Shown here: in pieces, positions 54,609 to 62,467 of the stretch
Position numbering within the stretch: the stretch's first letter is position 1
How the letters are laid out: the number at the start of each line of letters is the position of its first letter
From: Vacuolonema iberomarrocanum LEGE 07170
Lineage (GTDB): Bacteria; Cyanobacteriota; Cyanobacteriia; Elainellales; Elainellaceae
Assembly: GCA_015207365.1 (NCBI GenBank)
Contig: JADEXA010000022.1
Coordinates: forward strand, 35,365 to 99,364
Length of the DNA stretch: 64,000 nucleotides
Direction: 5' to 3'
Made by a program: the position numbers and the translations under genes
Notes under the pieces: model-generated
What the model was told of the DNA's origin: nothing
The model's input: only the letters and a program-made list of their open reading frames with translations
The model's database searches: none

Positions 54609-55664
54609 TCAACGACGCATTGCCGTAAGCGTTTCCTCTTGATGCTCTCCCGTAAGGGTTTGGAGAAATTGAGCAATTTGCTGCACATGCTCTGAGGGAA
54701 TCGGACGGCCAAGTTGGTATTTCACCATGATTTCGATCGCTTGCTCTAGCGTGTCGGCAGTACCATCGTGAAAATAAGGGGGTGTTACCGCTACGTTTCG
54801 CAAGCTGGGCACTCGGAAGACATAGCGATCGGCTTCATCTTGGGTCACATTAAAGCGGCCAAAGTCGGCTTCGGTCACATTCCCTCGATCCGCAAAGTAG
54901 TCACCGACAACTCCAAATTTTTGAAACATATTGCCGCCAACATTAACCCCTTGGTGACAACTGACACAACCATAAGCTTTGAATAACCCATAGCCTTCTT
55001 GCTCGGTGGGCGATAAGGCCGTCTGATCCCCCTGCAGATACCGATCAAACCGTGAGTTGGGTGTGATCAGCGCTGTTTCGTAAGCGACGATCGCATCGAT
55101 CACATTCGTCCGAGTAATCCCATCCTCGTAGACCGCCGTAAAGGCTTGATGGTAGTCGGACACAGTATCCAGAGTTGAGAGCACATCTGGCCACTCACTC
55201 CCCATGACTCTGGGGTTTTGCATGAGGGCATCGGTATGCTCGACTAAGCTACTGAACTTGCCATTCCAGTTAAAGCGAAAGTTGTAGGCCACGTTAAACA
55301 CCGTCGGTGTGTTGACCGCTGTCATGGCCCCATCAACCCCAGGAGAATGAGGCTGGCGATCAACGCCACCCATCTGCAGATTGTGACAACTGGCACAGGA
55401 AACCTGTCGGCTTTTCGATAAGCGAACATCGTTGAACAGCGTTTCACCTAAGGCAAATTTATCGTCAGCGACGGCGATCGCCTCCGGTAGGGGCTGAATG
55501 GGCTCGTTGACAGCATCGAATGCCGGGGTTTCTGCGGTTCTCAGCGGTAAGGTATTAGGTGACTGCACCTGTTGCCAGACCAAAGCTACCAGGATTGCAA
55601 ACAGCACCAAGCCAACCAGATAGAATTGACGGAATGTTTGGCGATCGTTAAGAAAACGCCTCAT
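54609..55664 (-). CDS. Di-haem cytochrome c peroxidase (CcpA/MauG family)
   Basis: A 351-residue exported protein. One N-terminal helix (FYLVGLVLFAILVALVWQQ) acts as signal anchor. Two haem-binding sites are CASCHN (about residue 94) and CVSCHQ (about 235), and the peroxidase-type segments ALGETLFNDVRLSKS, TPTVFNVAYNFRFNWNGK and RVPSLRNVAVTPPYFHDG are present. It likely reduces hydrogen peroxide in the periplasm or lumen with electrons from c-type cytochromes, or carries out MauG-like oxidation. Its start is 170 bases from the divergent REC-kinase gene, and the hybrid kinase is downstream, so the cluster may be a peroxide or redox response unit. Confidence 0.92.
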   Translation of the reverse strand: MRRFLNDRQTFRQFYLVGLVLFAILVALVWQQVQSPNTLPLRTAETPAFDAVNEPIQPLPEAIAVADDKFALGETLFNDVRLSKSRQVSCASCHNLQMGGVDRQPHSPGVDGAMTAVNTPTVFNVAYNFRFNWNGKFSSLVEHTDALMQNPRVMGSEWPDVLSTLDTVSDYHQAFTAVYEDGITRTNVIDAIVAYETALITPNSRFDRYLQGDQTALSPTEQEGYGLFKAYGCVSCHQGVNVGGNMFQKFGVVGDYFADRGNVTEADFGRFNVTQDEADRYVFRVPSLRNVAVTPPYFHDGTADTLEQAIEIMVKYQLGRPIPSEHVQQIAQFLQTLTGEHQEETLTAMRR

Positions 55665-55834
55665 AGTTGTTTTGTAGGTTCCGCATAAACTTTAAGCAGC
55701 GCTTATCAAGCGAGGGAACACTCTTTCACAACAATTCGATTGCTGCTTGCTAATACGCATGGATGTATTTTACAGACATCTTACGTTTAGCCAACAGTAC
55801 GCCAGTTTACCCTCAAATGAACAGGGGAGACCTC

Positions 55835-56959
55835 ATGAATCAAGCACCAATTGAGCCACTGCCGACGCCACGCTCTGGCGACATTTTGTTAGTCGACGAC
55901 ACCCTCGACAATTTGCGAGTATTGACAGCCCTGCTAAATCAGCGAGGTTATAAGGTGCGAGGGGTTGCGAAAGGTTCAGCGGCTCTAATGGGTGCAGAGG
56001 CACAGCCCCCCGACTTGATTTTGCTCGACATCAACATGCCCGAAATGAATGGTTATGAAGTTTGTCAGCGACTCAAGCAAAACCCCACAACTCAGCACAT
56101 TCCTATTATTTTCATCAGTGCGCTGAATGAAGTCTTCGATAAAGTTCAAGCCTTCACTATCGGTGGTGTAGATTACATCACCAAACCGTTTCAAGTTGAG
56201 GAAGTCTTTGCCCGCATCGAAAACCAGCTCGCGATTCAACGGCTGCAAACCCAGCTCCGGCAACAGAACGAGCGCCTTCAGGCCGCTGAAGCTGGACTCA
56301 GTCGGGCTTTGGCTCAAGAGCGTTTGCTGAATGAAAAGATTGCCGAAATGACGACATTGGAAGAACGTCACCGCATCGCCCGCGATATCCATGATTCCCT
56401 CGGTCATGCGTTGGTCGCACTCAACATTCAACTCGAAGCCGCACTGACCCTATGGCACGAAGCACCTGACAAAGCCTACGAATCGTTGCAGGAATCAAAA
56501 CAACTTGGGTCGGATGCCTTAGCCGCTGTCAGAACATCGGTGACTGACATGCGTTCCGATACCCTGCAAGGCGAACTGCTAGAACAAGCCCTCGAGGGAC
56601 TGATCCAGGAATTTCAACAAGCGACCCAGATTACACCGAATGTCCATCTCGACTTGTCATGTCCATTTCCAAATGCGGTCAATGTTGCCGCCTATCGCAT
56701 TGTGCAGGAGGGCTTCACCAACATTTGCAAACATGCTCAAGCCACCGCTGTTGACTTGACCGTGCAAACCTCTGCCACCGAATTGCAACTAACACTCACA
56801 GACAATGGCAAAGGCTTTTGTCACACCCCCGGGCAAGCCGGCTTTGGGTTAAAGGGAATGCAGGAGCGAATCACCGCTGTGGGCGGCACCCTAGACATTC
56901 AAAGCTTGCCTGACAAAGGATGCCAGCTTAAAGCTTGTTTTCCACGGTTGGTGCGATGA
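55835..56959 (+). CDS. Receiver-linked NarL-type histidine kinase
   Basis: About 374 residues. An N-terminal receiver domain (DILLVDDTLDNLRVL; phospho-Asp in LILLDINMPEMNGYEV; Lys in DYITKPF) is joined by a coiled coil (QTQLRQQNERLQAAEAGLSR) to a HisKA_3 kinase, whose phospho-histidine is in HRIARDIHDSLGHALVALNI. The ATPase has VAAYRIVQEGFTNICKHAQA and DNGKGF, with GFGLKGMQER. Such kinases pair with NarL/LuxR-type regulators, and one is encoded 198 bases downstream. ATG 55835 has AGGGGAGA upstream; the open frame reaches back to 55763. It is soluble, so the input arrives through the receiver, perhaps from the hybrid kinase nearby. Confidence 0.92.
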   Translation: MNQAPIEPLPTPRSGDILLVDDTLDNLRVLTALLNQRGYKVRGVAKGSAALMGAEAQPPDLILLDINMPEMNGYEVCQRLKQNPTTQHIPIIFISALNEVFDKVQAFTIGGVDYITKPFQVEEVFARIENQLAIQRLQTQLRQQNERLQAAEAGLSRALAQERLLNEKIAEMTTLEERHRIARDIHDSLGHALVALNIQLEAALTLWHEAPDKAYESLQESKQLGSDALAAVRTSVTDMRSDTLQGELLEQALEGLIQEFQQATQITPNVHLDLSCPFPNAVNVAAYRIVQEGFTNICKHAQATAVDLTVQTSATELQLTLTDNGKGFCHTPGQAGFGLKGMQERITAVGGTLDIQSLPDKGCQLKACFPRLVR

Positions 56960-57157
56960 TCGCTGAATCGCCATCCTATGTCTAGTGTCTGGGCTTGAAT
57001 AGCGGACGCATGTTTTTTTCGAATTGACAACCCTCAATCGCAAACCGCAAAACTGAGGCTAGCTATCAAACTTGTTATTGGTCAAGGATAGAAAATCATA
57101 GTCTGGAGTTCTAATCGTCACTGTTACTAGAAAAGGTAGTGCCATGTGTGACATGCC

Positions 57158-57850
57158 ATGATTCGCATACTGCTGGTGGAAGATCAGGAAATTGTTCGGC
57201 GGGGTTTGAGGCTTTTACTCAATACTCAAGCCGATATAGAAATCGTTGGCGAAGCTGGAAATGGTCAGCAGGCTATTAATCAAATAACGACTCTAGCCGC
57301 TGAGGGACAACAGCCAGACATCGTTCTGATGGACATCAAGATGCCTGTCATGGATGGTGTGGAAGCCACCCGAGCGATCGCCCAGCAGTTCCCCGATACC
57401 AAAATTGTTGTACTCACAACCTTTGAAGACAATCAGTTTGTTGCACAAGCCCTACGATATGGAGCAAAGGGCTATCTCTTAAAGGACACACCCCTAGAAG
57501 AACTCACCGATGTTATCCAGTCGATCGTCAAAGGCTATACCCAGTTTGGTCCTGGCATTTTAGAAAAAATTATTGCCAATGAATCCACTCCACCAACTCA
57601 ACCCACAAAGGAACTTCCCCCAGAATTTGAGCTACTGACACCCAAGGAAAAGGAAGTGCTGCGGTTAGTGGCTCAGGGAGCAAACAACAAGGAGATTGCA
57701 GCCAGTCTGTTTTTGTCGGAAGGCACAGTGCGTAACCACATTTCTAATATCTTGGGTCGACTGAATGTGCGCGATCGCACCCAGGCAGCCATTATTGCCA
57801 ATGCGTTTATGAAATACCTTGAGAACAACTCAACAACAGGATGCTCCTGA
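57158..57850 (+). CDS. NarL/LuxR-family response regulator
   Basis: A 230-residue two-domain regulator. The receiver domain has IRILLVEDQEIVRRGLRLLL, phospho-Asp in IVLMDIKMPVMDGVEA and Lys in YLLKDTP. The LuxR-type HTH is LTPKEKEVLRLVAQGANNKE followed by IAASLFLSEGTVRNHISNIL. It is the expected partner of the HisKA_3 kinase upstream (198-base gap, same strand). Its targets are unknown; the TGTCAT-type motif found upstream of three genes here is one candidate, with no direct evidence. A TGTGACATGCC stretch just before the start may be autoregulatory. Confidence 0.93.
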   Translation: MIRILLVEDQEIVRRGLRLLLNTQADIEIVGEAGNGQQAINQITTLAAEGQQPDIVLMDIKMPVMDGVEATRAIAQQFPDTKIVVLTTFEDNQFVAQALRYGAKGYLLKDTPLEELTDVIQSIVKGYTQFGPGILEKIIANESTPPTQPTKELPPEFELLTPKEKEVLRLVAQGANNKEIAASLFLSEGTVRNHISNILGRLNVRDRTQAAIIANAFMKYLENNSTTGCS

Positions 57851-57922
57851 AATTTAAGTCGTTCTCCAAGAGCCAAAACGCTGATGACCATACATCTGTC
57901 AACTGATTGCAGAGAACGATTA

Positions 57923-58042
57923 ATGTCAAAGGAAAGCACTGGTCTGTTGATTCGGTTTCCCGATGATGCTCCAGAAACTATCGAATTTCTAGATTTTCTC
58001 GACAATCAAAAACGCTCCTTCCAAGGAGTCTGGCTGCTATGA
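57923..58042 (+). CDS. Doubtful 39-aa ORF
   Basis: ATG 57923 begins MSKESTGLLIRFPDDAPETI and reads 39 codons to TGA. The protein-like composition suggests either a small gene or the surviving start of a decayed one. It has no clear ribosome site and no recognised family. Confidence 0.2.
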   Translation: MSKESTGLLIRFPDDAPETIEFLDFLDNQKRSFQGVWLL

Positions 58043-58169
58043 CTTCTCTACAAGATCCTTTGACAGCATCATTCAAGCCAATCTGCTCAGTATAATCCGT
58101 GCTCATGCAGCGTAAATGCAAGATCAAATCAAATGATATGGAACATAGCAAGTGTGAGATGTTCCTCAT

Positions 58170-58222
58170 CCAAACTGTTTGGGTCGTGCACGCAAAATCT
58201 GTACATCACCCAAACAGTTCGG
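58170..58222. promoter_or_regulatory. Two CCAAACnGTTTGG-type palindromes
   Basis: CCAAACTGTTTGG at 58170-58182 and the imperfect CCAAACAGTTCGG at 58210-58222, the latter inside a longer CATCACCC/GGGTGATG inverted repeat. The first copy also shares the bases after it (GGGT, then CACGCAAA) with the copy at 24785. Confidence 0.55.
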
Positions 58223-58363
58223 GTGATGATCTGCAGGTACTGACTTCGACAATTTGAGTGAGCAATGTCTCACTGCACTCTTAGAGTCAGTGGAATTGGA
58301 TGTGGGCGATCGCCCTCTCACACCACTTGGCCTGCCCCCAAAATTCAGTAAGTTTCCTCTCAT

Positions 58364-58413
58364 TTGATTCGTGTGCAAATTGTAGAGTATAGATATAAAT
58401 GCACACGAATCAA
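58364..58413. promoter_or_regulatory. 14-bp perfect inverted repeat flanking a putative -10 region
   Basis: TTGATTCGTGTGCA (58364-58377) and its complement (58400-58413) are separated by 22 bases containing TATAGATATAAAT. It overlaps the 5' end of the coiled-coil gene and would suit an operator or an RNA hairpin controlling translation. Confidence 0.65.
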
Positions 58414-58743
58414 GTTATGAATACTTTCGTCGCAATGCTGGAAAATTTGGAAACCCTGAAGACTGAGAAACAGCAACTTGAAGATCAGGGAATGGTTTTG
58501 TTTGATTGCTGGATTGCAGAATCTAAGCCAGGTGGCACGGCACGAACGAAGAAGGCACACTACCAATTGCGGAGCCGACAACCACTGTTTGCTGGGAAGA
58601 AGTCGAAGTATCTGAAGGTCGATGAGGTCGGGGAGTATCAAGCGGCGATCGCCCGTGGTAAGGCGATTCGGCAACTGGAGAAGCAGATCGCGGCATTACA
58701 GAGACGAGTTGAGCGAATTGAGGCGATCGCTCTAGAGGCGTAA
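58399..58743 (+). CDS. Small coiled-coil protein of a cyanobacterial accessory family, 114 aa
   Basis: A 114-residue protein. LENLETLKTEKQQLEDQG and AIRQLEKQIAALQRRVERIE form coiled-coil helices at each end. The centre (LFDCWIAESKPGG, YQLRSRQPLFAGKKSKYLKV) is a beta-like segment. I recognise the pattern as a recurrent accessory family in cyanobacteria (often 'GCWIExxxV...YxRLKSxxPxFxGKKxKxxxL'), with no known function. ATG 58399 overlaps one arm of a perfect inverted repeat; ATG 58417 (MNTFVAMLE) would leave that arm in the leader and may be the true start. It is convergent with the CRISPR-associated WYL gene. Confidence 0.65.
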   Translation: MHTNQVMNTFVAMLENLETLKTEKQQLEDQGMVLFDCWIAESKPGGTARTKKAHYQLRSRQPLFAGKKSKYLKVDEVGEYQAAIARGKAIRQLEKQIAALQRRVERIEAIALEA

Positions 58744-58753
58744 GGGCGATTGC

Positions 58754-60160
58754 TCATAAATACAGCTTCAGCTCTTTCTGCACTTCGGCAGCAAACTGTT
58801 TTCTCAATGGCCAGGGGAGTAGGACTTCCACCCTGGGTCGCCATGCACGCAGGCGTTGATGGACATTGGGGTCATTTTCGCGATAGATGGCGGTGTAGTA
58901 GGCATCTTTGGGCGATCGCCGCTCCAGGATTTCTAACAATGTCTTTTGGGGTGAACCGGAGAGGTTTTGCTGGATGAGGGTGCGGGCGCGGGGGTAGGAA
59001 ACCGCCTTGAAGGTGTGGTGACGGATGGTGTTGCGGATGTAGCGATCGTCCCATTCTTTGTCAAACCGTAGGAGCAAAAGTTTGGTGGGTTGATAGTAGT
59101 CGAAGCCCCACGCTTCTTCCATGCGGATCGCAATTTCGTCGGGATGCGGCAGGGTGTTGGTTGCGTGTCGTTGCATCAGGGCTTGGGGAATCGATGCATC
59201 GGACCAGGCAAGGGAAGTGATTTTGAAGAGGCGATCGAGGCGGTAGTTGCGCCAATCTAGCTGTGTCGAGGGTGCATTGGGGACTTGGCCATATCCACAG
59301 AGGTAGGGGCCGCGACGAAAGTAGTAAATGCAGACCGGGTAGACCACAAGCTGTGTGGTGCTTTGGTGTCCTGCACCTTGGTAAGACAATTGGATAGGGG
59401 GGATGGGGGATTGTTGCCATAGATCCGCCAGTACATTTTGCCAATCATCGACGCGATCGAGCTTTTGTTGAGAAATGACGTAATCGACATGGACAAAGAA
59501 ACGCCGATCGCCCTGAATGGTGCGGGATAGATTTTCGGCGATCGCGGCTAGATCGGGATGGGTAAGGAACGCGCTGGTTTCCGCTGCACTCAGGGATGAT
59601 GTCGTTACAGGTTGAGGAATGTCGGGAAAAGTTGCGACGCGATAGAAGGATTGCCCTTGTTGGTTGAGCCAGCTAATGTTTGCCAGGATGCGCAAATCCC
59701 CATAAAGGGTGCGCCGCGTCATGGCAAAGAGTGGGGTGTTTAGCAGCGCATCCAGGTTGTCAGGTTGCTGATCATGAGCATAGAGTGATTGAGAAAAACG
59801 ATGAATGTGGGACTGGACTTCGTGGCTCTGAGTTTCAGCATAGGTTTGCCAATCGGCCTGGGTAGTGGTCAAACTCGGTGCGAATAACCAAGCAGCAGTG
59901 GTCTTTTGGCAAGGACAGTGCGGATCGCTATGGTTGGGTTTCTTTTCACCTTTGGGATGGGTAGGGGAAAAGAAACCATCGCGCCAATCGGCATAGGTGA
60001 AGGGGTCGGAAAGCACGCGGGATTGTCCGGGCTCACCATAGAGGAGCTGCAGCCAAACCCAAAGACGAACGGCCTGGAGCAGGTTTTGTTTCAAAGCTCC
60101 TCGTGCTAGCCATTGCAGGAGCGGGACGGTGGGTGGGGCGTGCCAGAACGGATCGGCCAT
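58754..60160 (-). CDS. CRISPR-associated protein, TIGR03985-like, with WYL-type domain
   Basis: About 468 residues. The start MADPFWHAPPTVPLLQWLAR, then LKQNLLQAVRLWVWLQLLYG and DPFTYADWRDGFFSPTHPKG, is the pattern I associate with the cyanobacterial TIGR03985 family, found at type III CRISPR loci. The C-terminal half (YPVCIYYFRRGPYLCGYGQV, LDWRNYRLDRLFKI) is WYL-like, a ligand-sensing fold used by transcriptional regulators. It likely regulates the CRISPR module, perhaps through a nucleotide signal. ATG 60160 is chosen; the open frame to 60454 adds a low-complexity stretch across a hairpin. It is on the same strand as the Csx3 genes. Confidence 0.82.
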   Translation of the reverse strand: MADPFWHAPPTVPLLQWLARGALKQNLLQAVRLWVWLQLLYGEPGQSRVLSDPFTYADWRDGFFSPTHPKGEKKPNHSDPHCPCQKTTAAWLFAPSLTTTQADWQTYAETQSHEVQSHIHRFSQSLYAHDQQPDNLDALLNTPLFAMTRRTLYGDLRILANISWLNQQGQSFYRVATFPDIPQPVTTSSLSAAETSAFLTHPDLAAIAENLSRTIQGDRRFFVHVDYVISQQKLDRVDDWQNVLADLWQQSPIPPIQLSYQGAGHQSTTQLVVYPVCIYYFRRGPYLCGYGQVPNAPSTQLDWRNYRLDRLFKITSLAWSDASIPQALMQRHATNTLPHPDEIAIRMEEAWGFDYYQPTKLLLLRFDKEWDDRYIRNTIRHHTFKAVSYPRARTLIQQNLSGSPQKTLLEILERRSPKDAYYTAIYRENDPNVHQRLRAWRPRVEVLLPWPLRKQFAAEVQKELKLYL

Positions 60161-60213
60161 GGCATTTAGACAGAGATTAGGATTAGAACCGCAAATCAAT
60201 GAAAACCAGATAC

Positions 60214-60256
60214 TTATTGTTTGAAAGCACGGCAGTGCGGCGCTTTCAAACAATAA
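60214..60256. repeat. 15-bp hairpin with GC-rich loop
   Basis: TTATTGTTTGAAAGC and GCTTTCAAACAATAA are perfect complements around ACGGCAGTGCGGC. It lies between the Csx3-ATPase and TIGR03985 genes. The loop is similar in composition to those at 13504 and 41836. Confidence 0.7.
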
Positions 60257-60261
60257 ATGTT

Positions 60262-61200
60262 TTAGGAGTTTGGCAACAGGTGGGAAAGGACGTGATGCAG
60301 CAGGGCAGGAGGAACGGTTGTCGTTTGTCCGGCCAGCCAGGGACCCGCCTCTATTTCGAGCCAGGGCGTTGTCTGATGAATGGTAGTGACGGTATCGAGG
60401 GTACTGTGGATGACCGCCAGTGGTGTGAGGTGGGGCTGGCACAGGGCGTGCCACTTCTCGACCTCTTCCGGAAGGCGACTAATGACGATGTAGTGGGTGC
60501 ATTGCTTGACCAGAGGAAGCTTTTCTGGCTGTGGGCTACCGCCGACATCGACCAGCAGGCAATCGACGAGGGTACGCAAGTTTTCAACAGCATCTGCGTG
60601 ATAGTGGAAATAGTCGGGAATCAACTTGGCGGTTTCTTCGCGGGTATGGAGGCGCTATTCATGACTCTGCACCAGACGTTCGACCCATTTAGGTTGATTG
60701 GTTTCATAGGCCCAGTTGCCCTCACCATCCCAACTGGCGCGGTGCAGGAAGATGTTGGACTGGGGACGATGAGCCGTTAAATCCAGGCGGAGCGCATTGG
60801 ATAGAACACTTTTACCACTATTGGGTGGACCACCAATCAAAATGGCGGGGCAGGGTTGTTGCGCGTGAACGATGGCCAGGGTATCGCCGACCTGGGGGGT
60901 GCTGACGCGGCTGTGAATGACGACAATTTCGCGGCTGCGGGCATCGTAGCAACCTAGCCAAGGGGCAGCATGGCAACGGTGGATGAGATAGCCGTAGAGC
61001 CAAGTGGGCGATCGCCCATACAGGATGACTTCCTGCTCCAGGTTCAGGTCAGTGGGAAGGGAGAGGGTAGGCAGGCAAGCCGGGCGTACTAGGGTTTGAG
61101 GATCGGTCAGGGTGATGGCAAGGGTTTGGAGGTTGCCCTGAGCGGAGGGCAAAGTGGTGCAAGAAAGCTGAACGGGTGGGCGGGGGTCAGTGGATAGCAT
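60262..61200 (-). pseudogene. csx3: Csx3-ATPase fusion interrupted by one in-frame TAG
   Basis: Two open parts lie in the same minus-strand frame, 61200-60658 and 60654-60262, divided only by TAG at 60657-60655. Joined they give about 312 residues. The N-terminal Csx3 domain has TWLYGYLIHRCHAAPWLGCY followed by DARSREIVVIHS, keeping the His, Asp, Arg and His that Csx3 ring nucleases use on cyclic tetra-adenylate. The C-terminal part is a P-loop domain: ILIGGPPNSGKSVLSNAL, ADAVENLRTLVDCLLVDVGG, and CTHYIVISRLPEEVEKWH. This fusion is typical for cyanobacterial type III CRISPR loci. The reading resumes exactly after the TAG (SHE, stop, RLHTREETAKL), as expected for a CAG-to-TAG change. ATG 61200 overlaps the end of the upstream csx3 gene. 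Confidence 0.8.
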
Positions 61201-61546
61201 CAGGAATCGTGACAATCAGGACATCGCCTTCGGCAACCTGGGGTGAGTGGGTGGCGACGACCACAGCCCCACCCGAATGAGGGACGGCATCGCCCAAACG
61301 TGGATCGAAGCAGGCGACCCAAGCAGCGGGATGGCAGGCGTGAATGAGATAACCGGACAACCAAAGGGGGAGCTTCCCCTCAATCACCACACCCTGGCTC
61401 CAGAGGATGGTGTCAGGTAAGGTCAACGATTTCAACGCTGCGGGGGTAATGATGCCCGTAGGCGTCGCAATCTTCACATGCAGGTGTTGATAGGGCAGCC
61501 CACCTTCGGTTTTGTGGGACACCAGATGAAACGCAATATCTGTCAT
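61187..61546 (-). CDS. csx3: Csx3, CRISPR ring nuclease (standalone)
   Basis: A 119-residue Csx3 domain. LPLWLSGYLIHACHPAAWVA followed by CFDPRLGDAV and VVVATHS holds the His, Asp-x-Arg and distal His that in the archaeal enzyme (Crn3) form the active site on tetramers sandwiching cyclic tetra-adenylate. Its role would be to destroy the second messenger made by a type III complex and switch off CARF effectors. It overlaps the following Csx3-ATPase gene by 14 bases, so the two are co-translated. Two tandem csx3 genes are unusual. The type III effector complex itself is not in this window. Confidence 0.88.
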   Translation of the reverse strand: MTDIAFHLVSHKTEGGLPYQHLHVKIATPTGIITPAALKSLTLPDTILWSQGVVIEGKLPLWLSGYLIHACHPAAWVACFDPRLGDAVPHSGGAVVVATHSPQVAEGDVLIVTIPDAIH

Positions 61547-61875
61547 GAGTCAGTGCCGATCGCACGAGCGTTGTCATGCGCTGAAAGAATAATCGTATTG
61601 TATCCGGCGCTTGGAAAGACAGGTTTCCAACGGGGCATAAATTAGCCACGGGAGGTTTCTCCATCTAACCTACCGATGTTTCCGGGCATTTCTTTGAGAC
61701 TGACGCAAACCATGCAGCAATTTTCGCGATCGCACGGGGTTAACGCCTTCGAAGTCATTTCACGAATGCTTTGCTCAACGCCAACCCAATGAGAATAGAG
61801 GGTTTCAGGCATTTTTTCGTTAATTTGCTACACCATCAACTCCTTGTCTATGTCCTGTTCTAATGAGCACTTTGA
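61547..61875. other. Divergent promoter region between csx3 and the HD gene
   Basis: About 330 bases. No array or gene is seen. Both promoters should be here; I found no strong palindrome. Confidence 0.4.
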
Positions 61876-62460
61876 ATGATGTCTCCCCTTGTTTTGACGC
61901 CTAGATTTGAGGCGGCGCTGGTGTATGCAACGAAGCTGCACCGTCATCAGCGCCGCAAGGTAAACGCTGTGCCCTACGCTTCGCATTTGCTGGGGGTGGC
62001 GGCATTGGTACTGGAAGATGGGGGAACCGAGGAGGAGGCGATCGCCGCCCTGTTCCACGATGCTATTGAAGACCAGGGTGGCATCAAAACACTGATTGCG
62101 CTTCGCGATTGCTTTGGCGACCGGGTCGCGGCGATCGCCCTGGGCTGCACAGAACCGGCTGCTGCCGACTACGCCTCCTGGATTCGGCATAAGCAGGCAT
62201 ACTTGCAGCAACTTCGCAGGGCCGATCCATCGGTCCAACGGGTTGCCCTAGCCGACAAGCTGCACAATGGCTGGTCGTTGCTGCGCAATCTAGCGGAGGC
62301 GGGCGATGCCACCTGGCAAGCCTTTACGGGAAGCCCATCTGAAATCCTTTGGTTTTACCAGGAAGCGGCGAGTTGCTTTGAGACGATGAAGCCGGGATGG
62401 ATGGCGACGGAGCTAACGCAGGTGGTGCAACGACTGATGGAGCAAGCTGATCTGTTGTAA
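61876..62460 (+). CDS. HD-domain phosphohydrolase (RelA/SpoT hydrolase-like)
   Basis: A 194-residue protein. The metal site is spread over YASHLLGVAALVLEDGG (first His), IAALFHDAIEDQGG (the HD pair plus Glu-Asp) and VALADKLHNGWSLL (distal Asp). This is the pattern of the SpoT/MESH1 hydrolase branch, which removes pyrophosphate from guanosine alarmones or related nucleotides. The protein has no synthetase domain. It is divergent from csx3 and convergent with the CARF gene, lying inside the CRISPR accessory module. It could act on a signalling nucleotide or be an unrelated passenger. ATG 61876 or 61879 is the start. Confidence 0.85.
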   Translation: MMSPLVLTPRFEAALVYATKLHRHQRRKVNAVPYASHLLGVAALVLEDGGTEEEAIAALFHDAIEDQGGIKTLIALRDCFGDRVAAIALGCTEPAAADYASWIRHKQAYLQQLRRADPSVQRVALADKLHNGWSLLRNLAEAGDATWQAFTGSPSEILWFYQEAASCFETMKPGWMATELTQVVQRLMEQADLL

Positions 62461-62467
62461 TCCAACC

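Larger units (their letters stand above)
57851..58398. other. Mostly non-coding interval with palindromes
   Basis: About 550 bases holding a doubtful 39-codon ORF (57923-58042), two CCAAAC-type palindromes (58170-58222) and one arm of a 14-bp inverted repeat (58364-58377). No other gene is supported. Confidence 0.45.

Noticed and set aside
60199..60780. Plus-strand 193-codon ORF
   Set aside because: Antisense to the Csx3-ATPase, whose minus-strand domains are recognisable across the same bases.
20870..61200. UAG reassigned as a sense codon in this organism
   Set aside because: TAG ends clearly real genes here (fghA, the DUF547 gene, the 92-residue protein at 9166 and the NYN nuclease), so a general reassignment is excluded; suppression at specific sites remains open.
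61828..62238. Minus-strand 136-codon ORF
   Set aside because: Antisense to the HD-domain hydrolase; no ribosome site and no protein-like motif.
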